A DNA stretch of 64,000 bases from Rheinheimera sp. 4Y26 (GCF_025245835.1 NZ_JAOBWS010000006.1:62001-126000); one strand, 5' to 3'. Positions 8,824-17,644 are shown, counted from the first letter of the stretch. Numbers and translations: made by a program. The notes: generated from the letters alone by a model not told the origin.

Positions 8824-10998
8824 ATGAAGTATTTTGCTGTAAGTGCGCTGTCACTGGCGTTATTAGCTGCCTGTGGCCCAAAACCTGAAACTGCTCAAAC
8901 CAGCCCGGAAAGTGCTGTTGAAACCCCTGCCGCTGTTGCCAAACTGCAGTATGCACCAACCAAAAAAGGTGATGTGGTGGACAGCTATTTTGAAACTCAG
9001 GTGGCCGACCCTTACCGCTGGCTGGAAGATGATCGCAGTGCTGAAACCGGCGAATGGGTGAAAGCACAAAACAAAGTAACTTTTGATTATCTGGCACAAA
9101 TCAGCTATCGCGAACAAATTAAACAGCGTCTGACTGAGCTCTGGAACTACGAAAAAATCGGCACACCAAGTAAAGAAGGTGCTTATAACTATTTTTCCAA
9201 AAATGACGGCCTGCAAAATCAGTCGGTGATTTACCGGCAGAAAGAAGGCGCCGAGCCTGAAGTGTTCCTCGACCCTAATACTTTTTCAGCCGATGGTACC
9301 ACCTCACTGGCAGACTTACAGTTTACCGAAGACGGCAGCCTGGCGGCTTATGCGATTTCTGAAGGCGGCAGCGACTGGCGCAAAATCCGCATTATTAACG
9401 CTGAAACCAAAGAGCAGCTGGAAACAGAGCTGGTGGATGTAAAATTCTCCGGTATTGCCTGGAAAGGCAACGAAGGTTTCTTCTATTCCAGTTATGACAA
9501 ACCAGAAGGTAGCGAACTGTCGGCCAAAACCGATCAGCACAAGCTGTATTACCACAAGTTAGGCACAGCACAAAAAGATGATCAGGTGCTGTTTGGTGCC
9601 ACCGAAGCGGAAAAACACCGTTATGTGGGGGCTCAGGTGACCGATGACGGTAAATATCTGGTGGTGACTGCAGCCAATGCTACTTCTGGTAACAAGCTGT
9701 TTATCAAAGATTTAACCAAAGCCGACAGTACTTTTATCACCTTAGATGCTGAAGGCAGTTCAGACTATCAGCTGGTGACCAGTGTTGGTGACAAGCTGTA
9801 TTTTGAAACCAACTTTAAAGCACCAAACAACCGCCTGATTATGATTGATGCCACTAAACCTTCGCAGGATCAGTGGGTTGATATTATTCCGGAAAACAAA
9901 AATGTGCTGAGTGTCAGCAAAGGCGCCGGTGCGCTTTTTGCCAACTATATGGTGGATGCTGTTTCTAAAGTGCAGCAGTACGACTTAGACGGCAAACTGG
10001 TGCGGGATATTCAGCTGCCGGGCGTGGGCTCAGTCGGCGGTTTTAGCGGTAAAACTAAAGATGAAGTGTTGTATTACAGCTTCACTAACTACAGCACACC
10101 TGGTACCAGCTACAGCTATAACCCAAAAACCGGCGAATCTGCGGTGTACTTTAAGCCAGCGGTGAAGTTTAACAGTGACGATTATGAATCGAAGCAGGTG
10201 TTTTACACCAGCAAAGACGGTACTAAGGTGCCGATGATTATCACCCACAAAAAAGGTTTACAGCTCGACGGCAACAACCCAACCATGTTGTATGGCTACG
10301 GCGGTTTTAACGTCAGTCTGACGCCAAGATTCAGCGTGTCGAATCTGGTGTGGATGGAAATGGGCGGCATTTATGCCGTGCCTAACCTGCGCGGTGGTGG
10401 TGAATACGGCAAAGAATGGCACAACGCCGGTATTCAGCTGAAAAAACAAAATGTGTTTGATGATTTTATTGCAGCCGGTGAGTACCTGATTACTAATAAA
10501 TACACTTCAAACAACAAGTTAGCCATTAGTGGCGGTTCAAACGGTGGTTTGTTGGTTGGCGCAGTTATGACACAGCGTCCGGACTTAATGAAAGTGGCAT
10601 TACCGGCAGTGGGTGTTCTGGATATGCTGCGTTACCACACTTTCACCGCAGGCGCTGGCTGGGCTTATGACTATGGCACTGCTGAGCAGTCCAAAGAAAT
10701 GTTTGAATACCTCAAAGGTTATTCACCTGTGCATAACGTCAAAGCTGGTGTCGCTTATCCGGCCACTATGGTCACCACAGGCGATCATGATGACCGCGTA
10801 GTACCAGCGCACAGCTTTAAGTTTGCCGCTGAGTTACAGGCCAAAGCAGGGGGCGATAATCCACAGCTGATCCGCATCGAAACCAATGCAGGCCATGGTG
10901 CCGGCACGCCAGTGTCTAAAACCATTGAACAAGCCGCTGATGCTTTTGGTTTTACCCTGTTTAATATGGGCGTCACTGCCTTACCTGCGGCAAAATAA
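8824..10998 (+). CDS. Prolyl oligopeptidase family lipoprotein (peptidase family S9A)
   Basis: Serine peptidase cleaving short peptides after proline, probably anchored in the envelope. The N-terminus [17 protein letters not shown] is a lipoprotein signal with lipobox LAAC. A beta-propeller domain covers about 70-430 and an alpha/beta-hydrolase domain the C-terminal third. Catalytic residues are visible: Ser about 572 in SGGSNGG, Asp about 656 in DHDDRVVP and His about 691 in NAGHGAG. 724 aa is normal for S9A plus a signal. I chose ATG 8824 because it gives the lipobox and follows CGGAGAACCTG; an upstream in-frame start at 8716 would read through the inverted repeat. It lies downstream of the TonB receptor and membrane-protein genes. 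Confidence 0.93.
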   Translation: MKYFAVSALSLALLAACGPKPETAQTSPESAVETPAAVAKLQYAPTKKGDVVDSYFETQVADPYRWLEDDRSAETGEWVKAQNKVTFDYLAQISYREQIKQRLTELWNYEKIGTPSKEGAYNYFSKNDGLQNQSVIYRQKEGAEPEVFLDPNTFSADGTTSLADLQFTEDGSLAAYAISEGGSDWRKIRIINAETKEQLETELVDVKFSGIAWKGNEGFFYSSYDKPEGSELSAKTDQHKLYYHKLGTAQKDDQVLFGATEAEKHRYVGAQVTDDGKYLVVTAANATSGNKLFIKDLTKADSTFITLDAEGSSDYQLVTSVGDKLYFETNFKAPNNRLIMIDATKPSQDQWVDIIPENKNVLSVSKGAGALFANYMVDAVSKVQQYDLDGKLVRDIQLPGVGSVGGFSGKTKDEVLYYSFTNYSTPGTSYSYNPKTGESAVYFKPAVKFNSDDYESKQVFYTSKDGTKVPMIITHKKGLQLDGNNPTMLYGYGGFNVSLTPRFSVSNLVWMEMGGIYAVPNLRGGGEYGKEWHNAGIQLKKQNVFDDFIAAGEYLITNKYTSNNKLAISGGSNGGLLVGAVMTQRPDLMKVALPAVGVLDMLRYHTFTAGAGWAYDYGTAEQSKEMFEYLKGYSPVHNVKAGVAYPATMVTTGDHDDRVVPAHSFKFAAELQAKAGGDNPQLIRIETNAGHGAGTPVSKTIEQAADAFGFTLFNMGVTALPAAK

Positions 10999-11013
10999 TT
11001 CTGTTGCCGTCAC

Positions 11014-11040
11014 AGGACGCGGTTTTTATGGCCGCGTCCT
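11014..11040 (+). other. GC-rich hairpin after the prolyl oligopeptidase gene
   Basis: Arms AGGACGCGG (11014-11022) and CCGCGTCCT (11032-11040) with a 9-nt loop, 16 nt after the stop codon. It has no T tract of its own and precedes the T-tailed terminator at 11054, so it is probably part of a tandem 3'-end structure. Confidence 0.6.
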
Positions 11041-11053
11041 AAGTTTCAGAAAT

Positions 11054-11082
11054 AAAGGTGGTTTATCCACCTTTTTCTTTTT
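11054..11082 (+). terminator. Rho-independent terminator of the prolyl oligopeptidase transcript
   Basis: Stem AAAGGTGG/CCACCTTT with a 5-nt loop, followed directly by a T-rich tract (TTCTTTTT) at 11075-11082. It lies about 55 nt past the stop codon of the peptidase gene. Confidence 0.85.
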
Positions 11083-11198
11083 GGCCTGGTTGCATGTAAA
11101 GCCTGCTTTGCAACAGCAGAGCCATTTGCTGATCTAAATCATACCTGGCGCTTTATCCTTGGCTATAGTTAAAACCCTATTCCGACGGAGGTGATGCT

Positions 11199-11444
11199 AT
11201 GGCTACGGTTTCTGAAAATGCACTTCGGCTTATTCGTTCACATGCAATTGATCCGCAACAAGCGGAGCAGTTTTACCAACAAGGACTGGCGTATTTTGGA
11301 TCGGATCAGCTATTTGCGCAGTGGCTGACCAGTACCAATGCCTATACCATGGGGCAAACACCGCTGTCGGCACTTTCTGCAGAAAACGGTGTGCAGTATC
11401 TGACCGATTTAATGTACCGCATGCAGGATGACTATGGCGGCTAA
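11199..11444 (+). CDS. Small protein resembling the MbcA/ParS/Xre antitoxin toxin-binding domain (DUF2384-like), orphan
   Basis: 81 aa, with a good ribosome-binding site (GGAGGTGATGCT before ATG 11199). The C-terminal half shows the pattern of the DUF2384 domain found in Xre/ParS antitoxins: FAQWL, an Asn-containing turn, GQTPL, then a helix ending in a Tyr-Gly pair (DDYGG). There is no helix-turn-helix part and no RES-domain toxin gene beside it, so a classical toxin-antitoxin pair is not seen. It is monocistronic between two terminators. The family assignment is by pattern only. Confidence 0.55.
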   Translation: MATVSENALRLIRSHAIDPQQAEQFYQQGLAYFGSDQLFAQWLTSTNAYTMGQTPLSALSAENGVQYLTDLMYRMQDDYGG

Positions 11445-11540
11445 AAGCCGGAGAAAAAACCGGATAACAAGCCGGTAAAAACAGCGTGACAAAGCAGAGG
11501 GGCAGAATCACCGCGCAGCAATCAAGCGCTTTAGGTGAAT

Positions 11541-11568
11541 AAAAAAACCGGCAATAGCCGGTTTTTTT
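11541..11568. terminator. Bidirectional terminator between convergent genes
   Basis: Seven A, arms CCGGC/GCCGG with loop AATA, then seven T. The symmetry lets it stop both the plus-strand DUF2384-like gene (ending 11444) and the minus-strand CBS gene (ending 11590). Confidence 0.9.
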
Positions 11569-11589
11569 ATGCGGGTTGTCAAAGTGGTA

Positions 11590-12153
11590 TCAGGCGCTTT
11601 CCAGCTCCAGCACATTTAGCAAAGTGGGTGTTTTTTCAATTTGCACCGGGGCTATATGTAATCTGGCCGTGATATCTCGGGCGGAAATAATACCGCGGAT
11701 CTGATGATATTCATGGTCAACAACCACTGCATAAGGTTCGCCGGCTTTTTGCAAAGTGTTCAGTACGTCACCCACAGTGCAGTGCTGCAGCTGCTGATAA
11801 GACAAACCCATCACTTCAGCTCTTGGGTGCATCACGTCTTTCACTTTTAAGTCTTTGGCTTTCACGTCTTTATTCACCAACCGCATCAGATGCTGGCTGC
11901 TGAACCTGTCATTACTTAACACCCCAACCATTTCGCGGTTGGTATCTACCACCAGTTTCAGCTGACTGTGTTCATTACGCATCATTTCTTCAGCTTCAAG
12001 GGCAGGCGTGCTTTCATCCAGCAGCATCGGGTTGTTGGTTCTGAAGTCGGTAAATACACTCAGGGCCGGAGATTTTAAGGTGGCGTCCTGAAATTCAGCT
12101 GGTTGTACTAAGTGGTCAATCTGGTCCAGCGTATAAGCAGTTAATGTTCTCAT
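11590..12153 (-). CDS. CBS-domain-pair protein
   Basis: 187 aa, soluble. Two CBS repeats are visible. The first, about residues 38-92, contains the segment KLVVDTNREMVGVLSNDR; the second, about 105-170, contains YAVVVDHEYHQIRGIISARD, with the typical hhhhD...G-h-h-S/T.D pattern. Such pairs bind adenine nucleotides and sense energy state or regulate a partner. No enzyme domain is fused. I chose ATG 12153, preceded by GAGG with 6-nt spacing; a longer frame to 12189 has no such site. It is monocistronic and ends at the shared terminator. The partner is unknown. Confidence 0.8.
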   Translation of the reverse strand: MRTLTAYTLDQIDHLVQPAEFQDATLKSPALSVFTDFRTNNPMLLDESTPALEAEEMMRNEHSQLKLVVDTNREMVGVLSNDRFSSQHLMRLVNKDVKAKDLKVKDVMHPRAEVMGLSYQQLQHCTVGDVLNTLQKAGEPYAVVVDHEYHQIRGIISARDITARLHIAPVQIEKTPTLLNVLELESA

Positions 12154-12262
12154 GGTATACCTCACAGACAATGACTCAGAGGCAGTCATTGTGAATTCAT
12201 TTGATAGGTGATTTTGCGCTGTGTATCAGCGGCAAAATTTAAAACAACAACAAAATGAACAA

Positions 12263-12580
12263 TCAGTGATGGAATGGTGGGGCGCGTGGCTGAGCGGCAA
12301 TGGCTCTGGCAACAGGAGTTTCGGCTGCAACAAAAACAGGGACTGTTTGACAGGTGCTGACAATATGCAGATTGGTTTTGCTGCACAAAGCCAGATCATC
12401 AGAACTGTCGTTAAATTCCGGCTGTCCTGACGCAAGATGTTGTGACAGAGGCATTATGGCTTGCTGGCTGGCGATACCGCCGCTTATCACATCAACACGA
12501 CTGGCGGTGACCGCTTTCACTGGTGGTGAAAACAGTACGCTCAGATAAATGATGGTGATAAATAGGTGAAACCAGCGCAT
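12263..12580 (-). CDS. Small secreted or membrane-anchored hypothetical protein
   Basis: 105 aa from ATG 12580. An N-terminal hydrophobic segment (MRWFHLFITIIYLSVLFS) looks like a signal peptide or anchor; the rest is polar, with a Cys pair (ALCS, STCQ) and a Pro/His-rich end (APPFHH). I recognise no family. It lies between the CBS gene and the cytochrome bd operon, without an obvious operon partner. Whether it is expressed is uncertain: the ribosome-binding site is weak, and overlapping frames exist on both strands. Confidence 0.45.
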   Translation of the reverse strand: MRWFHLFITIIYLSVLFSPPVKAVTASRVDVISGGIASQQAIMPLSQHLASGQPEFNDSSDDLALCSKTNLHIVSTCQTVPVFVAAETPVARAIAAQPRAPPFHH

Positions 12581-12739
12581 AACCTGACATCCCGGAAATT
12601 GGCGGTACAACACTGCCATGACCTGACTATAGCAGCGGCTAATTTAAAATAGCAATCGCCAAAACCGGCTGTTATTGAAAATAAAGTCAAGCGTTGAGAC
12701 CGGAAAAAGCCTGATCCAGGTCAATAAAGTTGACAAAAG

Positions 12740-12767
12740 CTGGGGCGGAATAAAAATTCAGCCCCAG
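12740..12767 (-). terminator. Rho-independent terminator of the cytochrome bd operon
   Basis: On the minus strand arms CTGGGGC and GCCCCAG, with inner GAAT/ATTC pairing around a T loop, are followed by CTTTTG. It starts about 15 nt after the stop of the 59-aa gene, which supports that gene as the last of the operon. Confidence 0.8.
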
Positions 12768-12781
12768 TTATTTTCGTCGAT

Positions 12782-12961
12782 TCAGATAAACTTCATGGCT
12801 AATTTCAGTAAAAATACAACAATGAGTAGAGCGCCTGTACCCACAAGGTATAACAACAAAAACCACTGGGTAGCAGTTAAATTTTTATTGAGCCTGCGAT
12901 AAAAATTGCGTCCAGTGACGAAAATTTTATGCCCGTAAGTGTTGTTGTGGTTGGCAAACAT
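12782..12961 (-). CDS. Single-span small membrane protein of the cytochrome bd oxidase (DUF2474-like)
   Basis: A 59-aa frame starting at ATG 12961, whose A is the last base of the cydB stop (TAATG overlap), with GAGGAGG just upstream inside cydB. It encodes a polar N-terminus (about residues 1-30) and one transmembrane helix (about 33-53, WFLLLYLVGTGALLIVVF). Position and shape match the DUF2474/CydX-like small subunits that follow cydB in bd-type, especially cyanide-insensitive, oxidases and stabilise the complex. A terminator follows directly. It is short enough to be missed by length cut-offs. Family naming is by position and topology. Confidence 0.75.
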   Translation of the reverse strand: MFANHNNTYGHKIFVTGRNFYRRLNKNLTATQWFLLLYLVGTGALLIVVFLLKLAMKFI

Positions 12962-13992
12962 TAATAACCCTCCTCAAAATCTTCAACTTTGCCGGCAAAA
13001 ATGCGGTAACCCCAGATCGTATAGGCGAGAATGAGCGGCACAAAAATCAGTACTCCAGGCAACATAAACCACAGACTGTGCTCAGGGGCTACTGCTTGTT
13101 GATAACTCAGCTGACGCGGCAGCAGGTATGGAAATAAACTGACCAGCAGACCAGCAAAAGCCAGCACAAATAAACTGACTGCCAACCAGAAGGGTCTGTC
13201 TTCGTGTTTTTCTGTCACCTGCTCTGCTTTGTGATGGCTTTTGCGCACCCGGCCAAGGTCGCGATATAACAATCTGGCTGCAGCCATTGCCAGCAGTGGC
13301 AAAGGTAATAACCACAGGGTTTGCCAACCACCAAACCAACGTTGCCAGATTAAATCATCGCTCAGCACGGTAAAGAGACTGACCAGCGCCATGGCCAGCA
13401 TCACCACCCATACCAGTACGCGGCCCCGCTGTGCCGCTTTGTGCTGAATAGCCCCCCGGCTTTTCATCACCAGATAAGCACAGCCGAGCAGGGCATAACC
13501 TGCCACTACGGCCACAGCGGTAAAAAGTGAAAAGGGCGTGACCAGTTGCAGGCTGCTGCCCTGGATGGCATCTGAAGGTACACCTTGCACCACGGCACCC
13601 AGCATCAGGCCCTGACAAAAAGCAGCCAGGGTTGAGCCAATGGCAAAAGCGCGGCTCCACCAGATTTTTGAGCTGTGAGACTTAAAGCGGTATTCAAAAG
13701 CCACACCACGGAAAATCAAGCCAATCAGCATCAACATAATCGGCAGATATAAAGTCGACAATAACTGGGCATAAGCCGTCGGAAAGGCACCAAATAAGAT
13801 GACACCACCAAACACCAGCCAGGTTTCGTTGCCATCCCAGACGTGTGAAATGGATCGCATCAGATGGTCATGCTCCGCATCTGAGTTAAACCAGGGGTAC
13901 AAAATGCCAATGCCTAAATCAAAGCCATCCAACAGCACATACATCAGTATGGCAAAACCCAATAACAGGAAATAAAACAAACTGATATCCAT
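12961..13992 (-). CDS. cydB: Cytochrome bd-type ubiquinol oxidase subunit II
   Basis: 343 aa, polytopic. It begins MDISLFYFLLLGFAILMYVLLDGFDLG and contains the conserved WDGNETWLV motif (about 52-60), both hallmarks of CydB. With CydA it forms the quinol oxidase that reduces oxygen to water in the inner membrane without pumping protons. Its ATG overlaps the cydA stop by one base (TAATG), so translation is coupled. It ends FEEGY, with the small DUF2474-like gene starting in its stop codon. Confidence 0.97.
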   Translation of the reverse strand: MDISLFYFLLLGFAILMYVLLDGFDLGIGILYPWFNSDAEHDHLMRSISHVWDGNETWLVFGGVILFGAFPTAYAQLLSTLYLPIMLMLIGLIFRGVAFEYRFKSHSSKIWWSRAFAIGSTLAAFCQGLMLGAVVQGVPSDAIQGSSLQLVTPFSLFTAVAVVAGYALLGCAYLVMKSRGAIQHKAAQRGRVLVWVVMLAMALVSLFTVLSDDLIWQRWFGGWQTLWLLPLPLLAMAAARLLYRDLGRVRKSHHKAEQVTEKHEDRPFWLAVSLFVLAFAGLLVSLFPYLLPRQLSYQQAVAPEHSLWFMLPGVLIFVPLILAYTIWGYRIFAGKVEDFEEGY

Positions 13993-15419
13993 TAATGTGC
14001 TCCTTTATGCTGTGTTTCATCTGCCAGATTTTTGGTAAAGGCAACAGCATAGCCTGACGCTTTCACCCCCACTTTTAGCTGCTGCAAATCAGCCAGTTCA
14101 GGCGGACCTTTTTTAATCAGTTTGCGGAAAAAATACAGATAAACGCCAAACAGCAGGCTGTACGTCAGCACAAATAAGCTCAGCGATAAAGCCACCCGCT
14201 CAGCAGGCAGCGGTGATACCACATCCATAGTGCGCACTAAGCCCTGCACCAGCCAGGGCTGGCGACCCACTTCCACCACATACCAGCCCGCCAACACTGC
14301 AATCACACCACTTGGCGCCATCAGACTGCAGAGCCGTAAAAACCAGCGACTCTGATATAAAGTGCCACGCTTTCTGAGCCATAAGCCTGCTCCCGCGATA
14401 AAGATCATCAAAAGACCAAGCCCAACCATCAGCCGAAACGAAAAAAACACCAGCGGTACATTGGGTCTGTCGGCTTTTGGCACAGACTGCAGCCCCTGTA
14501 ATTCACCCTGCCAGTCATGGGTCAGTAGCAGGCTGGCCAAACCCGGAATTTTCACTTCAAAGTGGTTTTTTTCCTGCTCCGGATCGGGAATAGCAAATAA
14601 TAAATAAGGCACATGAGCTTCGCGTGCCGGCCAGATCCCCTCCATTGCCGCCAGTTTAATAGGCTGATGTTCTTTGACATTCAGGCCATGAAAATCCCCC
14701 ACCAGAGCCTGCAGCGGCGCCAGTACCAGTGCCAGCCATAAGGTCATCGACAAGCCTTTACGGGCAAAAGTCTGATGTTGTTGTTTCAGCAGATACCAGG
14801 CACTGGTGGCCATCACCACAAAAGTGGCGGTCAGCATTGTTGCCAGCAACATATGGGATAACCGATAGGGCATAGAAGGGTTAAAAATAACGGCAAACCA
14901 GCTTTCTACTTCAAAGCGGCCATTAACTATTTTGTGGCCGGCCGGAGTTTGCATCCAGCTGTTGGCAGCAATGATCCAAAAGGCTGAGATCCAGGTGCCA
15001 ACTGCGACAGTGCAGCTGGCAAAAAAGTGCATCCGTTCACTGACCCTTTGCCAGCCAAATAACATCACCCCTAAAAATCCGGCTTCCAGGAAAAACGCCG
15101 TGAGCACTTCATACGCCATTAAAGGCCCGAGCACAGCGCCGGTCAGCTCGGAAAATTTTGAGAAGTTGGTGCCAAATTCATAAGACAGCACTATGCCCGA
15201 CACCACGCCCATGCCAAAAGTAATGGCAAAAGGTTTGATCCAGAATTTCGCCAGCTGCAGATACACAGGGTTGCGGGTTTTTAACCATAAGCCTTCCCAT
15301 ACTGCGATCAGTGTGGCGAGACCAATGGTAATAGACGGAAAAATGATATGAAAACTGACGGTAAAGGCAAATTGGATCCGCGATAAAATGGCGGAGAGTT
15401 GTGCACTGTCTATGTCCAT
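13992..15419 (-). CDS. cydA: Cytochrome bd-type ubiquinol oxidase subunit I
   Basis: 475 aa. Carries the heme and quinol sites. Visible are His24 in VSFHIIFPS (heme b595 ligand in the family), a second His in YRLSHMLLATM, the GRQPW motif (EVGRQPWLV), and EHQPIKLAAMEG with SFRLMVGLG (region of the heme b558 Met ligand). The periplasmic Q-loop is short, as in cyanide-insensitive (CioA-like) oxidases; E. coli CydA is longer (about 522 aa). Start ATG 15419 lies 2 nt after the stop of a 39-aa frame, and its ribosome-binding site GAGGAGC lies within that frame. Confidence 0.97.
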   Translation of the reverse strand: MDIDSAQLSAILSRIQFAFTVSFHIIFPSITIGLATLIAVWEGLWLKTRNPVYLQLAKFWIKPFAITFGMGVVSGIVLSYEFGTNFSKFSELTGAVLGPLMAYEVLTAFFLEAGFLGVMLFGWQRVSERMHFFASCTVAVGTWISAFWIIAANSWMQTPAGHKIVNGRFEVESWFAVIFNPSMPYRLSHMLLATMLTATFVVMATSAWYLLKQQHQTFARKGLSMTLWLALVLAPLQALVGDFHGLNVKEHQPIKLAAMEGIWPAREAHVPYLLFAIPDPEQEKNHFEVKIPGLASLLLTHDWQGELQGLQSVPKADRPNVPLVFFSFRLMVGLGLLMIFIAGAGLWLRKRGTLYQSRWFLRLCSLMAPSGVIAVLAGWYVVEVGRQPWLVQGLVRTMDVVSPLPAERVALSLSLFVLTYSLLFGVYLYFFRKLIKKGPPELADLQQLKVGVKASGYAVAFTKNLADETQHKGAH

Positions 15420-15421
15420 CT

Positions 15422-15541
15422 TCAGCGCTCCTCATCTTTGCGGCTAAGCGCCAGATAGTCGGGCAGCTGCCACACCAAAGCGCTGGATAACAGCAGCAAC
15501 AGCACCACACCCAGTTCCAGCATAAAAATATCTATATCCAT
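15422..15541 (-). CDS. 39-aa single-span membrane protein upstream of cydA
   Basis: Starts at ATG 15541 after CCGGAGTGATTG (GGAG site) and ends TGA 15422, only 2 nt before cydA. The product has an acidic N-terminus (MDIDIFMLE), one hydrophobic helix (about 8-24, rich in Leu and Val) and a charged tail ending SRKDEER. Good ribosome-binding site, tight spacing and membrane topology argue for a real gene translationally coupled to cydA. I know of no described small subunit in this position. It could alternatively be a leader peptide tuning cydA translation. Confidence 0.6.
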   Translation of the reverse strand: MDIDIFMLELGVVLLLLLSSALVWQLPDYLALSRKDEER

Positions 15542-15618
15542 CAATCACTCCGGTTATTTATTTGTGCTGATGGTGCAGGTGCCAGAATCAGGCCAGTTGT
15601 TACCATTGAGTGAAAACA

Positions 15619-15632
15619 TTGATCTATATCAA
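15619..15632 (-). promoter_or_regulatory. FNR/ANR-type operator upstream of the cytochrome bd operon
   Basis: TTGATCTATATCAA is a perfect match to the FNR-family consensus TTGAT-N4-ATCAA. Its centre lies about 84 bp upstream of the 39-aa gene and about 115 bp upstream of the divergent histidine kinase start. It suggests oxygen-responsive control of the bd oxidase. I could not place a convincing -10 hexamer at the exact class II distance; GATTCT (about 15584-15589 on the minus strand) is the nearest candidate. Confidence 0.75.
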
Positions 15633-15739
15633 TTTTTTTGGAATCGCTTGCAGACGCTGTGAACTTGCTTTACGCTCTTGCCGCCTTGGGGTGTCAACAG
15701 TGTGGACAGCTCAAATCGAAGCACTAAAGCCGGAGTCTT

Positions 15740-17641
15740 ATGCTGGATTTAACTTTGCTGTTTGAACTGATGCTGTTATTAACCAGCCTTTGTGCCGGCT
15801 GGACCGCTTTGTGGTTATGGTGGCATGCCCGCTTTCAACCGCTGTTATCGCCGCTCAGTGCTTTTTGTCTGATGCTGATGTTGTGGTGTCTGGGGCATCT
15901 GGCGTTGCAGCACCAATTCTGGCTGGTGGGCAAGGCGCTGATCCTGGCCAACCCGTTGATGCCGGCTTTTTATCTGCAATTTGCCTTGTATTTTGTCGCC
16001 GATGGCAAAAATACCGTAGCCGATTCTGGTGTTTCCAGGCTCAAAACCTTGTTACCACTGCTGTTTTTAACTTCGATCCTGGTCACTTTATTAAGCTGGT
16101 CTCAACCCTCAGCCACTGTGCAACCTGCAGCTCAATTACCGCAGTTTTTTCTGTTTAGCGGTTTTGGCTGGGTCAATCTGCTGTATACAGTCGCGCTTGG
16201 CGTACTGGCGCATGCGGTGCTGTGGCAGGGCTGGCGCAACAGCAGTGGCAATAAACGCCGTACCATAGCGGCCATTAGTGTCAGCGCCGGTTTAGGGTTG
16301 CTGTTGGCCAGCAGTTTTGTGTTGCCGTCGTTTGGGCTCGACTGGTATCCGTATCCTATGTTGCTGCTGCCGGGTTATCTGCTGCTGCTGGTGTACAGTG
16401 TGGTGCGTTACCGGATGCTGGCGGTGAATGCTTTTGCCAGCAGAGCTTTGTTTGTGCTGGTGATGGGGCTGTTGTTGTTGTTGTTGATGGGCCTCATCAG
16501 TGCTTTGTTTGGCCAGCTTGGGATGCCGGCACTCACTGCCGTGCCCGGCTGGCAGCTGTGGTTATATTCGTCGTTATTATTGCTGCTGGCGGCCGCCTGT
16601 TACAGGCCGTTAAGCCGGTTAGCCGAAAGGTTGATTTATCCTGGTGTTGCGCTCAGTCAACAGATGGTCAGCTCCTGGCTGAGTGAATTGTCCAAACCAC
16701 AACAATGGCAGGCGCTGGCCGATGTGGCGGCGGGGCTGGTCAGCCAGCCGCTGAAACAACCGCTGCAAATCAGGCTACAGCAGGGCGACACCCTGCTGGC
16801 GCAAAGCGGCCCTGCTACTGCCGCGCTGCAACTTTGTTGTAAAGCGCAGCAGGACGGCTGGCATTTTGTGTATAGCCCGCACACTGAACTCACCCCTGGC
16901 ATGCAGCTGACCACCGAAGTGTTTGGCTCTTTGTTACAAAGTAGCTGCACTAACCTGGAGCGCTCGCTGGCACTGGCCGAAGCGGAAAAAAGCCGTTTGA
17001 GCCAGCAACACCTGGTTGAACTTGGCGCGCTGGCCGCTTCTATGGCGCATGAACTGCGTAACCCACTGAATATTATTTCGATGGCTTCTGCAGCAGTGGA
17101 CGCTGAGCTGAAAGGCCATATTCAAACCCAGTTAAAAAGAGCCGATCGGCTGATTGCCGATATGCTGGTGTATGCCGGAAACCTGCAGTTGCAGCGGCAA
17201 CAGTTACAGCTACAGGCGCTGGTGCAGGGTGTGCTGGCGCAGTGTGAGCTTGCTGAAGTGCAGTTAGATTTGCGCATTTCGCCAGATCTCTGGCTGCAGG
17301 CTGACGCTATGCGGCTGCAGCAAGTGCTGATTAACCTGATTGACAATGCACTGGCGTTTTTACGTAACGCCCCTGCCGCTGTGCTTTGTATTGAGGCCGA
17401 TGCAACTACACCAAGTAATGGCAGAAGCGCTGTAGTGCTGCGCCTGCATAACAATGGCCCGGCGCTGGATCCTGCCATTGAAGCCCGGTTATTCCGGCCT
17501 TTTGTCAGCAAAAGAGCCGGCGGCAGTGGCCTTGGCCTTGCCATAGTGCAGCGTATCGTGGCGGCCCATGGCGGCACTATTTGCCATCGAACTGACTTAG
17601 GTTGGCCTGTCAGTTTTGAAATTTGTTTTCCCGGAGCCTGA
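15740..17641 (+). CDS. Membrane sensor histidine kinase (partner of the NtrC-type regulator)
   Basis: 633 aa. The first 300 residues contain about eight hydrophobic segments, forming a membrane sensor without a large periplasmic loop. A poorly conserved GAF-like linker follows (about 310-410). The kinase core has the H-box ASMAHELRNPLN with His about 437, N-box LINLIDNALAF and G-box GGSGLGLAI, complete to the C-terminus. The response regulator starts 3 nt downstream. Architecture resembles PrsK-like kinases, but no exosortase genes are visible here, so I do not use that name. It is divergent from the bd oxidase operon with the FNR-type site between them. Signal unknown. Confidence 0.9.
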   Translation: MLDLTLLFELMLLLTSLCAGWTALWLWWHARFQPLLSPLSAFCLMLMLWCLGHLALQHQFWLVGKALILANPLMPAFYLQFALYFVADGKNTVADSGVSRLKTLLPLLFLTSILVTLLSWSQPSATVQPAAQLPQFFLFSGFGWVNLLYTVALGVLAHAVLWQGWRNSSGNKRRTIAAISVSAGLGLLLASSFVLPSFGLDWYPYPMLLLPGYLLLLVYSVVRYRMLAVNAFASRALFVLVMGLLLLLLMGLISALFGQLGMPALTAVPGWQLWLYSSLLLLLAAACYRPLSRLAERLIYPGVALSQQMVSSWLSELSKPQQWQALADVAAGLVSQPLKQPLQIRLQQGDTLLAQSGPATAALQLCCKAQQDGWHFVYSPHTELTPGMQLTTEVFGSLLQSSCTNLERSLALAEAEKSRLSQQHLVELGALAASMAHELRNPLNIISMASAAVDAELKGHIQTQLKRADRLIADMLVYAGNLQLQRQQLQLQALVQGVLAQCELAEVQLDLRISPDLWLQADAMRLQQVLINLIDNALAFLRNAPAAVLCIEADATTPSNGRSAVVLRLHNNGPALDPAIEARLFRPFVSKRAGGSGLGLAIVQRIVAAHGGTICHRTDLGWPVSFEICFPGA

Positions 17642-17644
17642 TAA

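Noticed and set aside
12675-12902. 75-aa plus-strand frame downstream of cydB
   Set aside because: It overlaps the cyd terminator and is antisense to the 59-aa DUF2474-like gene; it lacks a good ribosome-binding site and a recognisable product.
15580-15740. Sigma-54 promoter for the bd operon driven by the adjacent NtrC-type regulator
   Set aside because: No GG-N10-GC element with correct flanks was found on either strand; only off-spacing matches (N8, N9).
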